Shown here: one piece after another, positions 43,616 to 52,090 of the stretch | Layout: every line of letters begins with the position of its first letter | Position numbering within the stretch: position 1 is the stretch's first letter | Origin: Acidobacteriota bacterium | GTDB taxonomy: Bacteria > Acidobacteriota > Blastocatellia > Pyrinomonadales > Pyrinomonadaceae | DNA: 64,000 nt | Direction: 5' to 3' | NCBI GenBank assembly: GCA_016716435.1 | Contig: JADJWI010000008.1 | Location: 1,059,501 to 1,123,500 of the forward strand | Made by a program: the position numbers and the translations under genes | The notes under the pieces: model-generated | Databases searched by the model: none | What the model was told of the DNA's origin: nothing | The model's input: only the letters and a program-made list of their open reading frames with translations

Positions 43616-44596
43616 TTACCGAAGCGGGACCACGTATAGATCGCCGTTGAATTCGCCCGGCTCCGCCTTCTCGGGGATCTCTCTGCAATTGCGAACCATA
43701 TCCGCTCGAACGATCGCGGAATCAAAGAATTTCTGACCCGACCTGATGACAACACCGTCGCCAACAATAGTACGCTCGAGTTTCGCACCGGGTTCGACTA
43801 TCACATCGTCCCATAGAACGGTGTCATTGACGGAATTCGGTTCGGCGATCTCGGACCGACGGCCGACAATCGTTCCGCCGCCGTCGTACATAGCCAGCGA
43901 GATCTCGAGGTACCGCTTCATTGTTGATAGTTCGAACCAACGTCCATCCGTGATGTGAGCGGAGATGACCGCGCCGGCATCGATCGCCGGACGATAGAAG
44001 GTCGGCACAATATCTGAATAGACTCCGCGAGGAATGTAATCAAAAACACGCGGTTCAAGGATCTGGATTCCCGTAAACATATACGGCGGCTCGTTGCTTT
44101 TACCTGAAGCCTCAAGAGACGGCATTCCGCCAAACCCTTTAACGCGGTTTTCGGACGTAAACACCTCGGTAAAACGCTCACGGGCGACATTTGGCTTAAG
44201 CACCATCGTCGCGATCGCCCCCGAAGAACGATGCGTCTCGATAGCGGCAGCAAGGTCAATGTCGGTGATCAGCTTTCCGTTGATGACAAGAAATGTTTCA
44301 TCCCCGAGGAGTTGGCGAGCGTGGTCGAGAGCCCCGGAGGTTCCCAAAATGGCGGGCTGCTCGATCGAATAGTTGATCTTGACCCCAAACTGCGATCCAT
44401 CACCGAGAGCCGCGATGACGGAATCGGGTTGGTGATGGAGGTTTACAACGATCTCGCGAAAGCCAAACTCTGCGAGGTATTCGGCGACATAGCCGACCAA
44501 GGGTTTACCCAGGAAGGGAATTGCCGGCTTGGTTCTGTCGATGGTCAGCGGGAAAAGCCGTGTGCCGAATCCCGCAGCCAAGATCATTGCTTTCAT
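43616..44596 (-). CDS. murU: Nucleotidyltransferase, MurU-like
   Basis: Sugar-1-phosphate nucleotidyltransferase, expected to make UDP-MurNAc from MurNAc-1-phosphate and so bypass de novo MurA/B. The start at 44596 (MKAMILAAGFGTRLFPLT) gives 326 residues. The nucleotide loop AGFGTRLFPLTIDRTKPAIPFLGKPLV matches, with TKP where PKP is usual; the metal/UTP region is LVINGKLITDIDL. A left-handed repeat tail (SVNDTVLWDDVIVEPGAKLERTIVGDGVVI) makes it longer than Pseudomonas MurU, so GlmU- or RmlA-like specificity remains possible. Confidence 0.8.
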   Translation of the reverse strand: MKAMILAAGFGTRLFPLTIDRTKPAIPFLGKPLVGYVAEYLAEFGFREIVVNLHHQPDSVIAALGDGSQFGVKINYSIEQPAILGTSGALDHARQLLGDETFLVINGKLITDIDLAAAIETHRSSGAIATMVLKPNVARERFTEVFTSENRVKGFGGMPSLEASGKSNEPPYMFTGIQILEPRVFDYIPRGVYSDIVPTFYRPAIDAGAVISAHITDGRWFELSTMKRYLEISLAMYDGGGTIVGRRSEIAEPNSVNDTVLWDDVIVEPGAKLERTIVGDGVVIRSGQKFFDSAIVRADMVRNCREIPEKAEPGEFNGDLYVVPLR

Positions 44597-44649
44597 GCGT
44601 ATAAGCCGCCACAAAACGAGTGACGAATTTAGAGCTTACTCAAAAACGA

Positions 44650-44675
44650 TCAGAGGCTGCAAACGCAGCCTCTGA
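44650..44675 (-). terminator. Terminator after the FG-GAP gene
   Basis: A perfect 11-bp stem (TCAGAGGCTGC / GCAGCCTCTGA) with an AAAC loop. On the minus strand it is followed by GTTTTTGAG. It ends transcription of the gene at 44700 before the murU-like gene. Confidence 0.85.
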
Positions 44676-44699
44676 AAGCAAATGAATTATCGGTAGTTC

Positions 44700-46316
44700 C
44701 TAGTTGATCTGGTAGTTCGCAACCGCGAAATCACCAGTGGCACCAAGCTGGTAAGTTGTCACAGCGTTATTGGTTCCATTGAGGATCCAGAAAGTTCCGA
44801 TCGCGGGACGCCAAACACCGAAGTCGGCCTTGCCATCACCATCGTAATCGCCAAGTACACGGACATCTGAATCTGCAGACGTTCCCCAGCTAACCTGATA
44901 CGGGCTGCCGGGAGTTGCACTCGGTCGGACGTACCAAACGCGAGCACCGCCGGCGGTTCTGCTTACAGCAAGATCGGTCTTTCCATCGCCGTCATAGTCG
45001 GCCGGAACGATAAAGTCGGTATCCAAGCCGAACGGTACGATCGCAGTTCCGCCACCCGAAAGCAGGTGCCAGAAGGCCGCCTGTCCGCCGCCGGCCGAAC
45101 GCTGGACAACAAAGTCGTTCTTTCCGTCGCCGTCGAAATCTCCAACCGCCGGGAACGATGTGTCACCGCCAGTTCCCCAAGGAACGAAGGTAATGTTACC
45201 TCCCGGGTTGTTGAGGCTGCCGCGATAGAAGAAGGTTGCCTGGGCGCCAGCCCCCGCAGGAGCACGGAAGACAGCCGGATCAGCTTTACCGTCACCATCG
45301 TAGTCGCCTACTACCGACGGGTTGTCACCGGTCACGCCAAAGGTCTCGATCTGGAGTCCGAAATCGGAACTACGCAGAATATAAAACGCTGAGACATCGG
45401 CCGCACCCGGACGCCAGGTAACGATGTCCGCCTTGCCGTCGCCATCGAAGTCGGCAGGAGTGAAGAAATCGGTCGTGCCGATACCCCAGTCATAACCAAC
45501 AACGGTGCCGGTCGAACTCGGATTGATGAACCAACGCGTTTGGCCAGCGATCGGCTGATTCGTTTGACGAACAACCGCGAAATCCGATTTGCCGTCTCCG
45601 TCAAAGTCAGCTACTGGCGACCCCGTCGGGGCAGCACCTGCGTCGATGGTGAGTGAGGCGGCTCCTACGCCACCCGTGTCACCGCCGCCAAAATCGTTAA
45701 AGCGAAGGATCCACGTGCCATTCGGGTCTGCAACGCCGGCGAAAGCCGGGCTTATCGAAGTAACCGTACCGCCGCTAACATCGCCGCCGACAGTTGTCGA
45801 GCGATAATCGCCTGAAGGAACCGGTGTACCTGCGACCGAAAACCAGTTCGTTGCAGCGGCTGTATCCTTAAAACCGTACGGTCCGGCAAGGTCGTTACCC
45901 GAGCCGCAACCGGTCGCAGTAGTTGAACCACGGCGGCCCTGTATCGGAAATTGTGTTCCGTTCGGGGCGATGAGCGTGGTCACAACGTCCCCGCTCCAAG
46001 TATGGGCCGGGCTGAACGTCATGTTGACCTCGACATTCGTCGGAGCTCCGCTCAACCCTGAGACCGTAAACGTGACGTCCTTATTCGGACCGCCAGGAGC
46101 ACCGCAACCCGCAACTCCGCGATCCGGAATGGCACCAAGCGAACCAGCATCCGCCGGGAATGTTGCTGAAGGTGCGGCTGCCGCGACTTCAACGGATTTG
46201 CTCGCTTCGACCTGCGTGTCGAGCGAACCGAGATAGAAAGCTGTTGCGCCGAAAACGCCAACGGCGGCAACGGCGACAAGGCTTCGTGAGGACCAAACCT
46301 TTTGTGTCCAAGACAT
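44700..46316 (-). CDS. Surface protein with P/Homo B-like domain and FG-GAP repeats
   Basis: A 538-residue exported protein. A signal-anchor (SLVAVAAVGVFGATAFYLGS) is followed by a proprotein-convertase P/Homo B-like domain (about residues 55-230), with SGDVVTTLIAPNGTQFPIQGRRGS and a late PNGTWILRFNDFGGGD. Six FG-GAP/VCBS repeats follow, each with a DxDGDGKxD calcium loop (FDGDGKSDFAVVR, FDGDGKADIVTWR, YDGDGKADPAVFR, FDGDGKNDFVVQR, YDGDGKTDLAVSR, YDGDGKADFGVWR), as in a seven-bladed integrin-type propeller. There is a GGAGGGAGA ribosome site. A role in adhesion or secretion is likely; no protease domain is present. Confidence 0.92.
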   Translation of the reverse strand: MSWTQKVWSSRSLVAVAAVGVFGATAFYLGSLDTQVEASKSVEVAAAAPSATFPADAGSLGAIPDRGVAGCGAPGGPNKDVTFTVSGLSGAPTNVEVNMTFSPAHTWSGDVVTTLIAPNGTQFPIQGRRGSTTATGCGSGNDLAGPYGFKDTAAATNWFSVAGTPVPSGDYRSTTVGGDVSGGTVTSISPAFAGVADPNGTWILRFNDFGGGDTGGVGAASLTIDAGAAPTGSPVADFDGDGKSDFAVVRQTNQPIAGQTRWFINPSSTGTVVGYDWGIGTTDFFTPADFDGDGKADIVTWRPGAADVSAFYILRSSDFGLQIETFGVTGDNPSVVGDYDGDGKADPAVFRAPAGAGAQATFFYRGSLNNPGGNITFVPWGTGGDTSFPAVGDFDGDGKNDFVVQRSAGGGQAAFWHLLSGGGTAIVPFGLDTDFIVPADYDGDGKTDLAVSRTAGGARVWYVRPSATPGSPYQVSWGTSADSDVRVLGDYDGDGKADFGVWRPAIGTFWILNGTNNAVTTYQLGATGDFAVANYQIN

Positions 46317-46578
46317 AGATAGAATCTCCCTCCACAGAGTGACCGATACCCCGGCAATGAACTACAGATCGCACATCCCCGTGTATCGGAAGACCAAATT
46401 TTCAAAATCAAAGAAAAGAAAAGTGCCCTAAAAGTACATCGTTTCGAATATCTTGTCAAGACACCACCGTAGGGCTACGATGACGAAAGTGTCTGTTTTC
46501 CTTACATTTCGCCTTCTTCGGTGTCGGGAGCCTTAGCTCCGATATCGTTAATCTGCTAACATCTCGAAGGCCAAACCG

Positions 46579-47949
46579 ATGTCAGACAAGAACGACAAGA
46601 GAGAGATCTTTGGATGGATCACCTACGACTGGGCAAATTCGGCCTTTTATACCACGGTTGTCAGCGTACTCTTGGGCCCGTATATCACGGCTCTTGCCCA
46701 AAATGACGTCGGACGCGGGGGAACAGTGCTATCCCTCGGCGGGTATGCTTCAATAACTGCGGATAACCTTTTCACCTCAACGTTAGGTGTTTCTGTATTC
46801 GCCCAAGTCTTCCTGCTTCCGCTGCTTGGATCGATCGCCGACTATACGAATCTAAAGAAGCGAATGATGGCCGCGTTCTGTTATACGGGTGTTATCGCGA
46901 GTTCGCTGCTGTTTTTCGTTACCGGCGATGATTATCTTTGGGGATGTGTCGCCCTAATTGTTGCAAACATTTCGTTCGCCGCGACGAATGTTTTTTATAA
47001 CGCTTTTCTCATCGATATCACCACAGAGGATCGCCGCGACCGCGTTTCGAGCCATGGCTACGCCGCCGGATATCTGGGCGGGATAATAATGCTCTTCCTC
47101 AACATTGCATTGATCCAGTTTGCCCCGAGTCTCGGCATCACAGAGGGCACCGCCGTTCGGATCTCAATGCTGGCAGCCTCCCTCTGGTGGGGCCTGTTCG
47201 CTATCGTAACGTTTAAGCTTTTAAAGAACCGCAACCAAAAGAGGGAGCGCAAAGACGGCCAGAATCTCTTCAGCGCAGGTTTCAAGGAACTCGGCAAAAC
47301 AGTAAAAGAGCTTTCCGGCCTTCGATACACTCTTTTGTTCCTGATCGCATATCTGTTTTATAACGACGGCATTCAGACGGTTATCCTTAATAGCTCTGTT
47401 TTCCTTTCGCAGGAACTTTTCGTTTCCCGCGGGCTCGAGACCGACCAGACTTTTCTTTTGGGAATCTTCGTGGTTGCCCAGGTCGCGGCGCTGATCGGAG
47501 CGATCGGTTTCGAATACCTTTCGCGGTTCATCGGGGCAAAGCGAACGATCATTGCTAGCCTTGTGATCTGGTGTGGAATAGTTATTTACGCTTATGGGTT
47601 CCTTGAAACGCTTACGCAAGCCCTCATTATGGCTGCATTCATAGGCAGCGTTCTTGGCAGCACGCAAGCACTTTCGAGGTCGCTCTATTCTCAAATGATC
47701 CCGAAGGAACGAGAATCAGCTTTTTTCGGGATCTATGAGATCTCAGAAAAAGGCACATCATGGCTCGGAAATGCGGTGTTCGCCGTCGTAATTGGCGTAA
47801 CAGGCTCATATCGCCATGCAATACTCGCATTGATTGCCTTCTTCCTTATCGGCCTCGTGCTTCTGGTCTTGACGAATACGGTGAAGGCGATACATCAGGC
47901 CGGTAATCTCACTCCTGAAGAGGCGGAACGTTCCTTTCCGCCAAACTGA
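46579..47949 (+). CDS. UMF1-family MFS transporter
   Basis: Twelve-helix permease of the UMF1/Atg22-like branch of the major facilitator superfamily. The opening KREIFGWITYDWANSAFYTTVVSVLLGPYI is the family signature; later GYAAGYLGGIIMLFLNIALI, FLIAYLFYNDGIQTVILNSSVFLSQEL and LGSTQALSRSLYSQMIPKERESAFFGIYEISEKGTSWLG match too. It probably moves an amino acid or small solute; the substrate is unknown. The preceding gap holds divergent promoters for it and the FG-GAP gene. Confidence 0.92.
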   Translation: MSDKNDKREIFGWITYDWANSAFYTTVVSVLLGPYITALAQNDVGRGGTVLSLGGYASITADNLFTSTLGVSVFAQVFLLPLLGSIADYTNLKKRMMAAFCYTGVIASSLLFFVTGDDYLWGCVALIVANISFAATNVFYNAFLIDITTEDRRDRVSSHGYAAGYLGGIIMLFLNIALIQFAPSLGITEGTAVRISMLAASLWWGLFAIVTFKLLKNRNQKRERKDGQNLFSAGFKELGKTVKELSGLRYTLLFLIAYLFYNDGIQTVILNSSVFLSQELFVSRGLETDQTFLLGIFVVAQVAALIGAIGFEYLSRFIGAKRTIIASLVIWCGIVIYAYGFLETLTQALIMAAFIGSVLGSTQALSRSLYSQMIPKERESAFFGIYEISEKGTSWLGNAVFAVVIGVTGSYRHAILALIAFFLIGLVLLVLTNTVKAIHQAGNLTPEEAERSFPPN

Positions 47950-48014
47950 TTTGAAGCAGATGCCGTATCCGATATAATTTTGCTGTAGCCTTTTATTTTT
48001 GGAGGAAATTCTTT

Positions 48015-48560
48015 GTGCCCGAAACTGCTGCGGAGAAAATGGTGACGATCTTTGGTGGCTCGAAATGCACCGCAGATTCCGAGGAATATCAGGAAGCTTA
48101 CGCTTTAGGGAAACGATTAGCTGAAGCGGGCTTCGCGATCTGCACCGGTGGCTATCTCGGCGTTATGGAAGCCGCCTCGAAAGGTGCCCGCGAGGCCGGC
48201 GGAAGGGTTTTCGGCATCGTGATGAATCAGTTCCGCTCTGAACCGAACCGGTTTCTCACCGACAAGGTTGCCACCGACCATTTTTACGACCGACTTCAGA
48301 ACCTGATCACACGATCGATCGGGTTCGTCGCGTTTCGGGGCGGGATGGGTACTGTTACCGAGATCTCGCTCGTCTGGAATAAGCTTCAGACGAATGTCTT
48401 GTCACCGCGCCCCCTAGTGCTTGTCGGCGAATGCTGGCGCAACGTTGTTGCGAACTGGGAGCAGGAACTCGTCGTATCAAAGAAGGACGTCGGTCTTTTA
48501 GATTTTGCAGCAGATGCTGCAGAAGCAAGCTCTATCATTATCAAGCGTTCCGGAGTATAA
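48015..48560 (+). CDS. LOG-family Rossmann protein
   Basis: Member of the lysine-decarboxylase-like/LOG family, phosphoribohydrolases that release bases from nucleoside monophosphates. The start is GTG at 48015 with GGAGGAAA upstream. Motifs are VTIFGGSKCTADSEEY, the glycine loop CTGGYLGVMEAASKGAREAGG and RGGMGTVTEISLVW in place of PGGxGTxxE, an Arg for the usual Pro. That loop carries catalytic residues, so activity is plausible but unproven. Confidence 0.88.
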   Translation: MPETAAEKMVTIFGGSKCTADSEEYQEAYALGKRLAEAGFAICTGGYLGVMEAASKGAREAGGRVFGIVMNQFRSEPNRFLTDKVATDHFYDRLQNLITRSIGFVAFRGGMGTVTEISLVWNKLQTNVLSPRPLVLVGECWRNVVANWEQELVVSKKDVGLLDFAADAAEASSIIIKRSGV

Positions 48561-48566
48561 GAATCA

Positions 48567-49454
48567 ATGAATTGTCCAAAATGTACTGCTGATTTAGCTG
48601 CAAACGCACGATTTTGCGGGTCATGCGGCTTCACCCTCGTGGCATCCGAACCGCCGCCAGTCGTCGGTGCACCGCCGGTTATCGGGGCGCCACCGCCACG
48701 TAACAACGAGACGTTTCATTTTGATCAGGATGGCCGGGGCCAGGGCCGAGGTTACACCTGGGAGATCGCCCATGCGGGCTCATTCGCTCTGGCGCTCGTT
48801 AAGCTCGATTCCGGCCAGTCGATCAACGCCGAGGCTGGGGCGATGGTCTCGATGTCTTCTAATGTGGACCTTAGCTCGCAGATGAAGGGTGGCGTCTTTG
48901 GGGCCTTGAAACGCGCAGTTGGAGGCGAATCTGCATTTGTATCGACGTTTACGGCCCAAGGCGGGGCCGGCGAAGTTGCACTTGCTCCCGGCACGCCCGG
49001 CGATATTGTCGGGATCGAAATGCGGAATCAGCAGTTCAAGGTGCAGTCCAGTTCATATCTTGCCGGTGACACGAGTCTTGCGGTCGAGACCAAATTTGGC
49101 GGAGCGAAATCGTTTTTCGGTGGCGAAGGCCTTTTCCTTCTTGAGGTAGGCGGAACGGGTTTGTTGCTGATCTCCTCATTTGGAGCGATATATCGGCGGG
49201 TTCTGGCTCCCGGCGAGGGTTATGTGGTCGATACGGGGCATTTGGTCGCCTGGGAAGGCCATATGCAGTATAACCTCCGAAAAGCTTCAAAGGCCGGTTT
49301 CTTCAGGAGTCTGGCTAGTGGCGAAGGCCTCGTTGCAGAGTTTTCCGGGCCAGGTGAGATCTTGATCCAGACAAGAAATCTTGCTGCGTTTGCCGGGATG
49401 CTCAAGCCCTTTTTCCCGTCGCAATCAAGCGGCGGAATTAACTTCGGAAGCTAG
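48567..49454 (+). CDS. AIM24/TIGR00266-family protein with N-terminal zinc ribbon
   Basis: A 295-residue protein. Residues 1-24 form a zinc ribbon (CPKCTADLAANARFCGSCGF); a Pro-rich linker follows; from about residue 62 the tryptophan-repeat AIM24 fold is clear (GSFALALVKLDSGQSINAEAGAMVSMSSNVDL, FVSTFTAQGGAGEVALAPGTPGDIVGIE, FFGGEGLFLLEVGGTGLLLISSFGAI, PGEGYVVDTGHLVAWEG, SGEGLVAEFSGPGEILIQTRN). Function unknown in bacteria. It follows the LOG gene by six bases. Confidence 0.92.
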   Translation: MNCPKCTADLAANARFCGSCGFTLVASEPPPVVGAPPVIGAPPPRNNETFHFDQDGRGQGRGYTWEIAHAGSFALALVKLDSGQSINAEAGAMVSMSSNVDLSSQMKGGVFGALKRAVGGESAFVSTFTAQGGAGEVALAPGTPGDIVGIEMRNQQFKVQSSSYLAGDTSLAVETKFGGAKSFFGGEGLFLLEVGGTGLLLISSFGAIYRRVLAPGEGYVVDTGHLVAWEGHMQYNLRKASKAGFFRSLASGEGLVAEFSGPGEILIQTRNLAAFAGMLKPFFPSQSSGGINFGS

Positions 49455-49483
49455 TATTCCGCCTTTATTTCGATGCGAACATA

Positions 49484-51250
49484 GTGAGCGACCGACCCGG
49501 CCATAAGAACCAAGTCAGGTATAGAGGCAGGGCTGTGTCCCGCGGTTTTGCGGTCGGGCAGATCGTCTCGCTTTATGGAGAAAGGCGGCAGTTCTTTCGC
49601 GTTTCCATTCCGGAAAGCTCCGTTCAGGGCGAGATACGCCGGCTGCAATCGGCGATCTCGACGGCGAAACATCAAATTCAACGGCTGATTCGCTCCGATA
49701 ATTCGGGCCTCAATGCGATCGCCGAAGGGATCCTCGATACACATCTTCTAGTACTCGAAGACCACACCTTCCTCTCGAAGATCGAGAATTCGATCGAACA
49801 CGACCTTGTGAACGCCGAATGGGCGGTCAAGTCCGTCACGGACTCCTACCTTATCCAATACCGCTCGCTTGATAATTCGAATATTCGAGAAAGGGCCGCG
49901 GATATTTTGGACATCGCCGAGCGAATTCAATCAGCTTTGGGCGGACGACGAAGGTCGCCGATGAGGCTTCCTCCGGATTCCGTGCTTGCGGCAAAAGAGA
50001 TCCGGCCATCGACAATGATCGAGTTTGGTGAGAACCGGCCGATCGCGATCGTCACCGAACATGGCGGGTGGACGTCGCACGCGTACATCCTCGCCCGCGA
50101 GCTCGATATTCCCGCTGTTACAGGCCTTCGGAAGATACTGCGGCATCTTCGGAACGGCGATCGCATCATCGTCGATGGCTATCGCGGCGAGGTGGTTCTT
50201 AATCCGACCGCTGAGACAGAGAGAGAATATCGGTCGCGGCAACCGAAGCCGCCTACGATCAAGAGATCATCAACTGAACCGGCGGAACCTGCGAGAACGC
50301 TGGACGGCCATTTGATCAGGCTCACCTCAAATCTAGATTCGGTCAACGGGCTTTCGGTGGCCAAACGAATGGGGGCGTGCGGTATCGGGCTTTTTCGGTC
50401 CGAATTCCTGATCGGGCAGTACGGCCGATATCCAACCGAGGCCCAGCAGTTCGACGCATACAGCTCGTTGGTGGCCGCTTCTGATGGCGAAACGGTCAAT
50501 ATTCGAACTTTTGATATTGGTGTCGGACAAATATCCGGACGCCACGAGGATCGCGAACGTAACCCGGCACTTGGCCTTCGGGGTATTCGTCTGAGTCTTA
50601 GTTTTGAAAGCGAGTTCGTTAAACAGATCAGGGCGCTTCTGCGGGCGGCGGCAATTGGGCCTTTGAATATTGTGCTTCCGATGGTTGGAGATCTTGGCGA
50701 GGTCCATTCGGTTCGCGGATTAATTGCGAGGGTTGCAGAGAGCTTAAAGGAAAAAGACGTACCGATCGGCGAACCAAAGGTCGGCATTATGATAGAAGTG
50801 CCGGGGGCGGCGATCCTTGCGGACGACCTTTGCTCGGTTGCAGATTTCTTTTGCCTCGGCACTAACGATCTTATCCAGTATCTCCTCGCGGCGGACCGAG
50901 ACAATGAAAATGTCGCCGGTTGGTATCAAACGCTCCATCCGGCGGTACTCCGAACTGTTCGCGATGTGATCGAGGCCGGAAAGCGAGGAGATCGGCCGGT
51001 CTCGATCTGCGGAGAGATGGCCGGCTCGCCGTTCTACGTGCCTCTTTTGGTCGGAATGGGGGCTGAGGAGCTTAGCATGAATGCGAACTCACTGCCGGAG
51101 GTCCGGCGCGTTATTGGGTCGATCGCATTCGAAGAAGCTCAAGCCCTCGCCCGCCGCGTGCTGAAGTTGGCGAGCGCGAAGGAGATCGAAACGCAGATCC
51201 GCGAGCAGCATCGTGATAAGTGGTCTCACCTTTTTCCGGGAATCAGCTGA
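49484..51250 (+). CDS. ptsI: Phosphoenolpyruvate-protein phosphotransferase (enzyme I) homologue
   Basis: Enzyme I of the PTS, moving phosphate from PEP to HPr. The start is GTG. The phospho-His domain has VTEHGGWTSHAYILARELDIPAV with the active His; the PEP-binding barrel has CGIGLFRSEFLIG, RNPALGLRGIRLSL, MIEVPGAA, LGTNDLIQYLLAADRDN and the catalytic Cys in ICGEMAG. The usual RT-x-DIGGDK loop reads RTFDIGVGQ, losing the GDK. No HPr or permease gene is in the window, so it may serve a regulatory PTS. At 588 residues it is full length. Confidence 0.9.
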   Translation: MSDRPGHKNQVRYRGRAVSRGFAVGQIVSLYGERRQFFRVSIPESSVQGEIRRLQSAISTAKHQIQRLIRSDNSGLNAIAEGILDTHLLVLEDHTFLSKIENSIEHDLVNAEWAVKSVTDSYLIQYRSLDNSNIRERAADILDIAERIQSALGGRRRSPMRLPPDSVLAAKEIRPSTMIEFGENRPIAIVTEHGGWTSHAYILARELDIPAVTGLRKILRHLRNGDRIIVDGYRGEVVLNPTAETEREYRSRQPKPPTIKRSSTEPAEPARTLDGHLIRLTSNLDSVNGLSVAKRMGACGIGLFRSEFLIGQYGRYPTEAQQFDAYSSLVAASDGETVNIRTFDIGVGQISGRHEDRERNPALGLRGIRLSLSFESEFVKQIRALLRAAAIGPLNIVLPMVGDLGEVHSVRGLIARVAESLKEKDVPIGEPKVGIMIEVPGAAILADDLCSVADFFCLGTNDLIQYLLAADRDNENVAGWYQTLHPAVLRTVRDVIEAGKRGDRPVSICGEMAGSPFYVPLLVGMGAEELSMNANSLPEVRRVIGSIAFEEAQALARRVLKLASAKEIETQIREQHRDKWSHLFPGIS

Positions 51251-51287
51251 CCCAACACGAAAAGTTGGAAAAAGCGATAAAGGGCGA

Positions 51288-51316
51288 TTACAACTGTTCA
51301 ACATTTTTGCTATACT
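51288..51316 (+). promoter_or_regulatory. Sigma-70 promoter of the RNase P RNA gene
   Basis: TTACAA (51288-51293) and TATACT (51311-51316) are separated by exactly 17 bases. Transcription would begin near 51323-51330, just where the RNase P RNA 5' stem starts. Confidence 0.8.
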
Positions 51317-51329
51317 TCCGATTGCCTGA

Positions 51330-51706
51330 GGCGGAGCAGCCGGACGGCCGCCGTAACATTTTTGTTAGGGAGGAAAGTCCGAACACCAAAGGGCAGCGAG
51401 CCGGATAACATCCGGGCGCCCGCGTAAGCGGGTGACGACAAGTGCAACAGAGAAAAGACCAGCCCTCACGGGTGATGGGTGAAACGGTGGGGTAAGAGCC
51501 CACCGGCGTATCTGGTAACAGGTACGGCCAGGCAAACTCCTCGCGGTGCAAGACCAAATAGGGAAACGTTTTCGGGCGGCCCGCCTGTAACGCGGCAACG
51601 CGGACGTTTCCGGGTAGGTTGCTGGAGCCGGCGAGTGATCGCCGGCCTAGATGAATGGCCGTCATCCGCTTGCGGATACAGAATTCGGCTTACAGGCTGT
51701 TCCGCC
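51330..51706 (+). ncRNA. rnpB: RNase P RNA, bacterial type A
   Basis: Catalytic RNA of tRNA 5' maturation. The universal core GAGGAAAGTCC starts at 51369 and pairs across to the 3' ACAGAAT...GGCTTACAGGC at about 51678-51697. The P1 stem pairs GGCGGAGCAGCC (51330-51341) with GGCTGTTCCGCC (51695-51706), one G-U pair. The internal GTGCAACAGAGA and GGTAAGAGCCCACC segments are typical. The ends are set by P1 and may be off by a few bases. Confidence 0.95.
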
Positions 51707-51746
51707 AATGGGCCTTTTCACTAAGACCGGAGAATAAACAACATCT

Positions 51747-52016
51747 ATGGCTAATCGAAAGGGAGTTTTCATCGGGGCGTATGTCCCCAATGAACTCAAG
51801 GAATCGCTTCGGCGCCGTGCCGCCGCGGAGCACAGAACTCTTTCACAGGAAATAACACGCATTTTGGTCGAAGCGGTCCACGGCAAAGGCCTTCCCGCCG
51901 GCAGCGTCGATCGGCGTAATGACACGACCATACCTCGAAGGCGTTCAACCGACCCGCCAACCCGTCGGCGGGCAGGTGACCTTCCGTATATTCCGCCAGA
52001 CTCAGATGAAAAGTGA
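51747..52016 (+). CDS. Ribbon-helix-helix DNA-binding protein, Arc-like
   Basis: An 89-residue protein. The N-terminal 50 residues (VFIGAYVPNELKESLRRRAAAEHRTLSQEITRILVEAVHG) form an Arc/MetJ ribbon-helix-helix unit; the C-terminal half is basic and disordered (RRSTDPPTRRRAGDLP). Such proteins act as dimeric repressors or as antitoxins; no toxin gene follows, so a stand-alone regulator is likely. It ends just before a terminator. Confidence 0.8.
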   Translation: MANRKGVFIGAYVPNELKESLRRRAAAEHRTLSQEITRILVEAVHGKGLPAGSVDRRNDTTIPRRRSTDPPTRRRAGDLPYIPPDSDEK

Positions 52017-52027
52017 CACGTTTTTGG

Positions 52028-52061
52028 AGCGGCTGCCGAAACATGGCGGCCGCTTTTATTT
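52028..52061 (+). terminator. Intrinsic terminator after the RHH gene
   Basis: AGCGGCTGCC (52028-52037) pairs with GGCGGCCGCT (52045-52054, one G-U pair) around GAAACAT, followed by TTTATTTTGG. Confidence 0.8.
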
Positions 52062-52090
52062 TGGCCATCCGAGTTTGATACGATTAGGTG

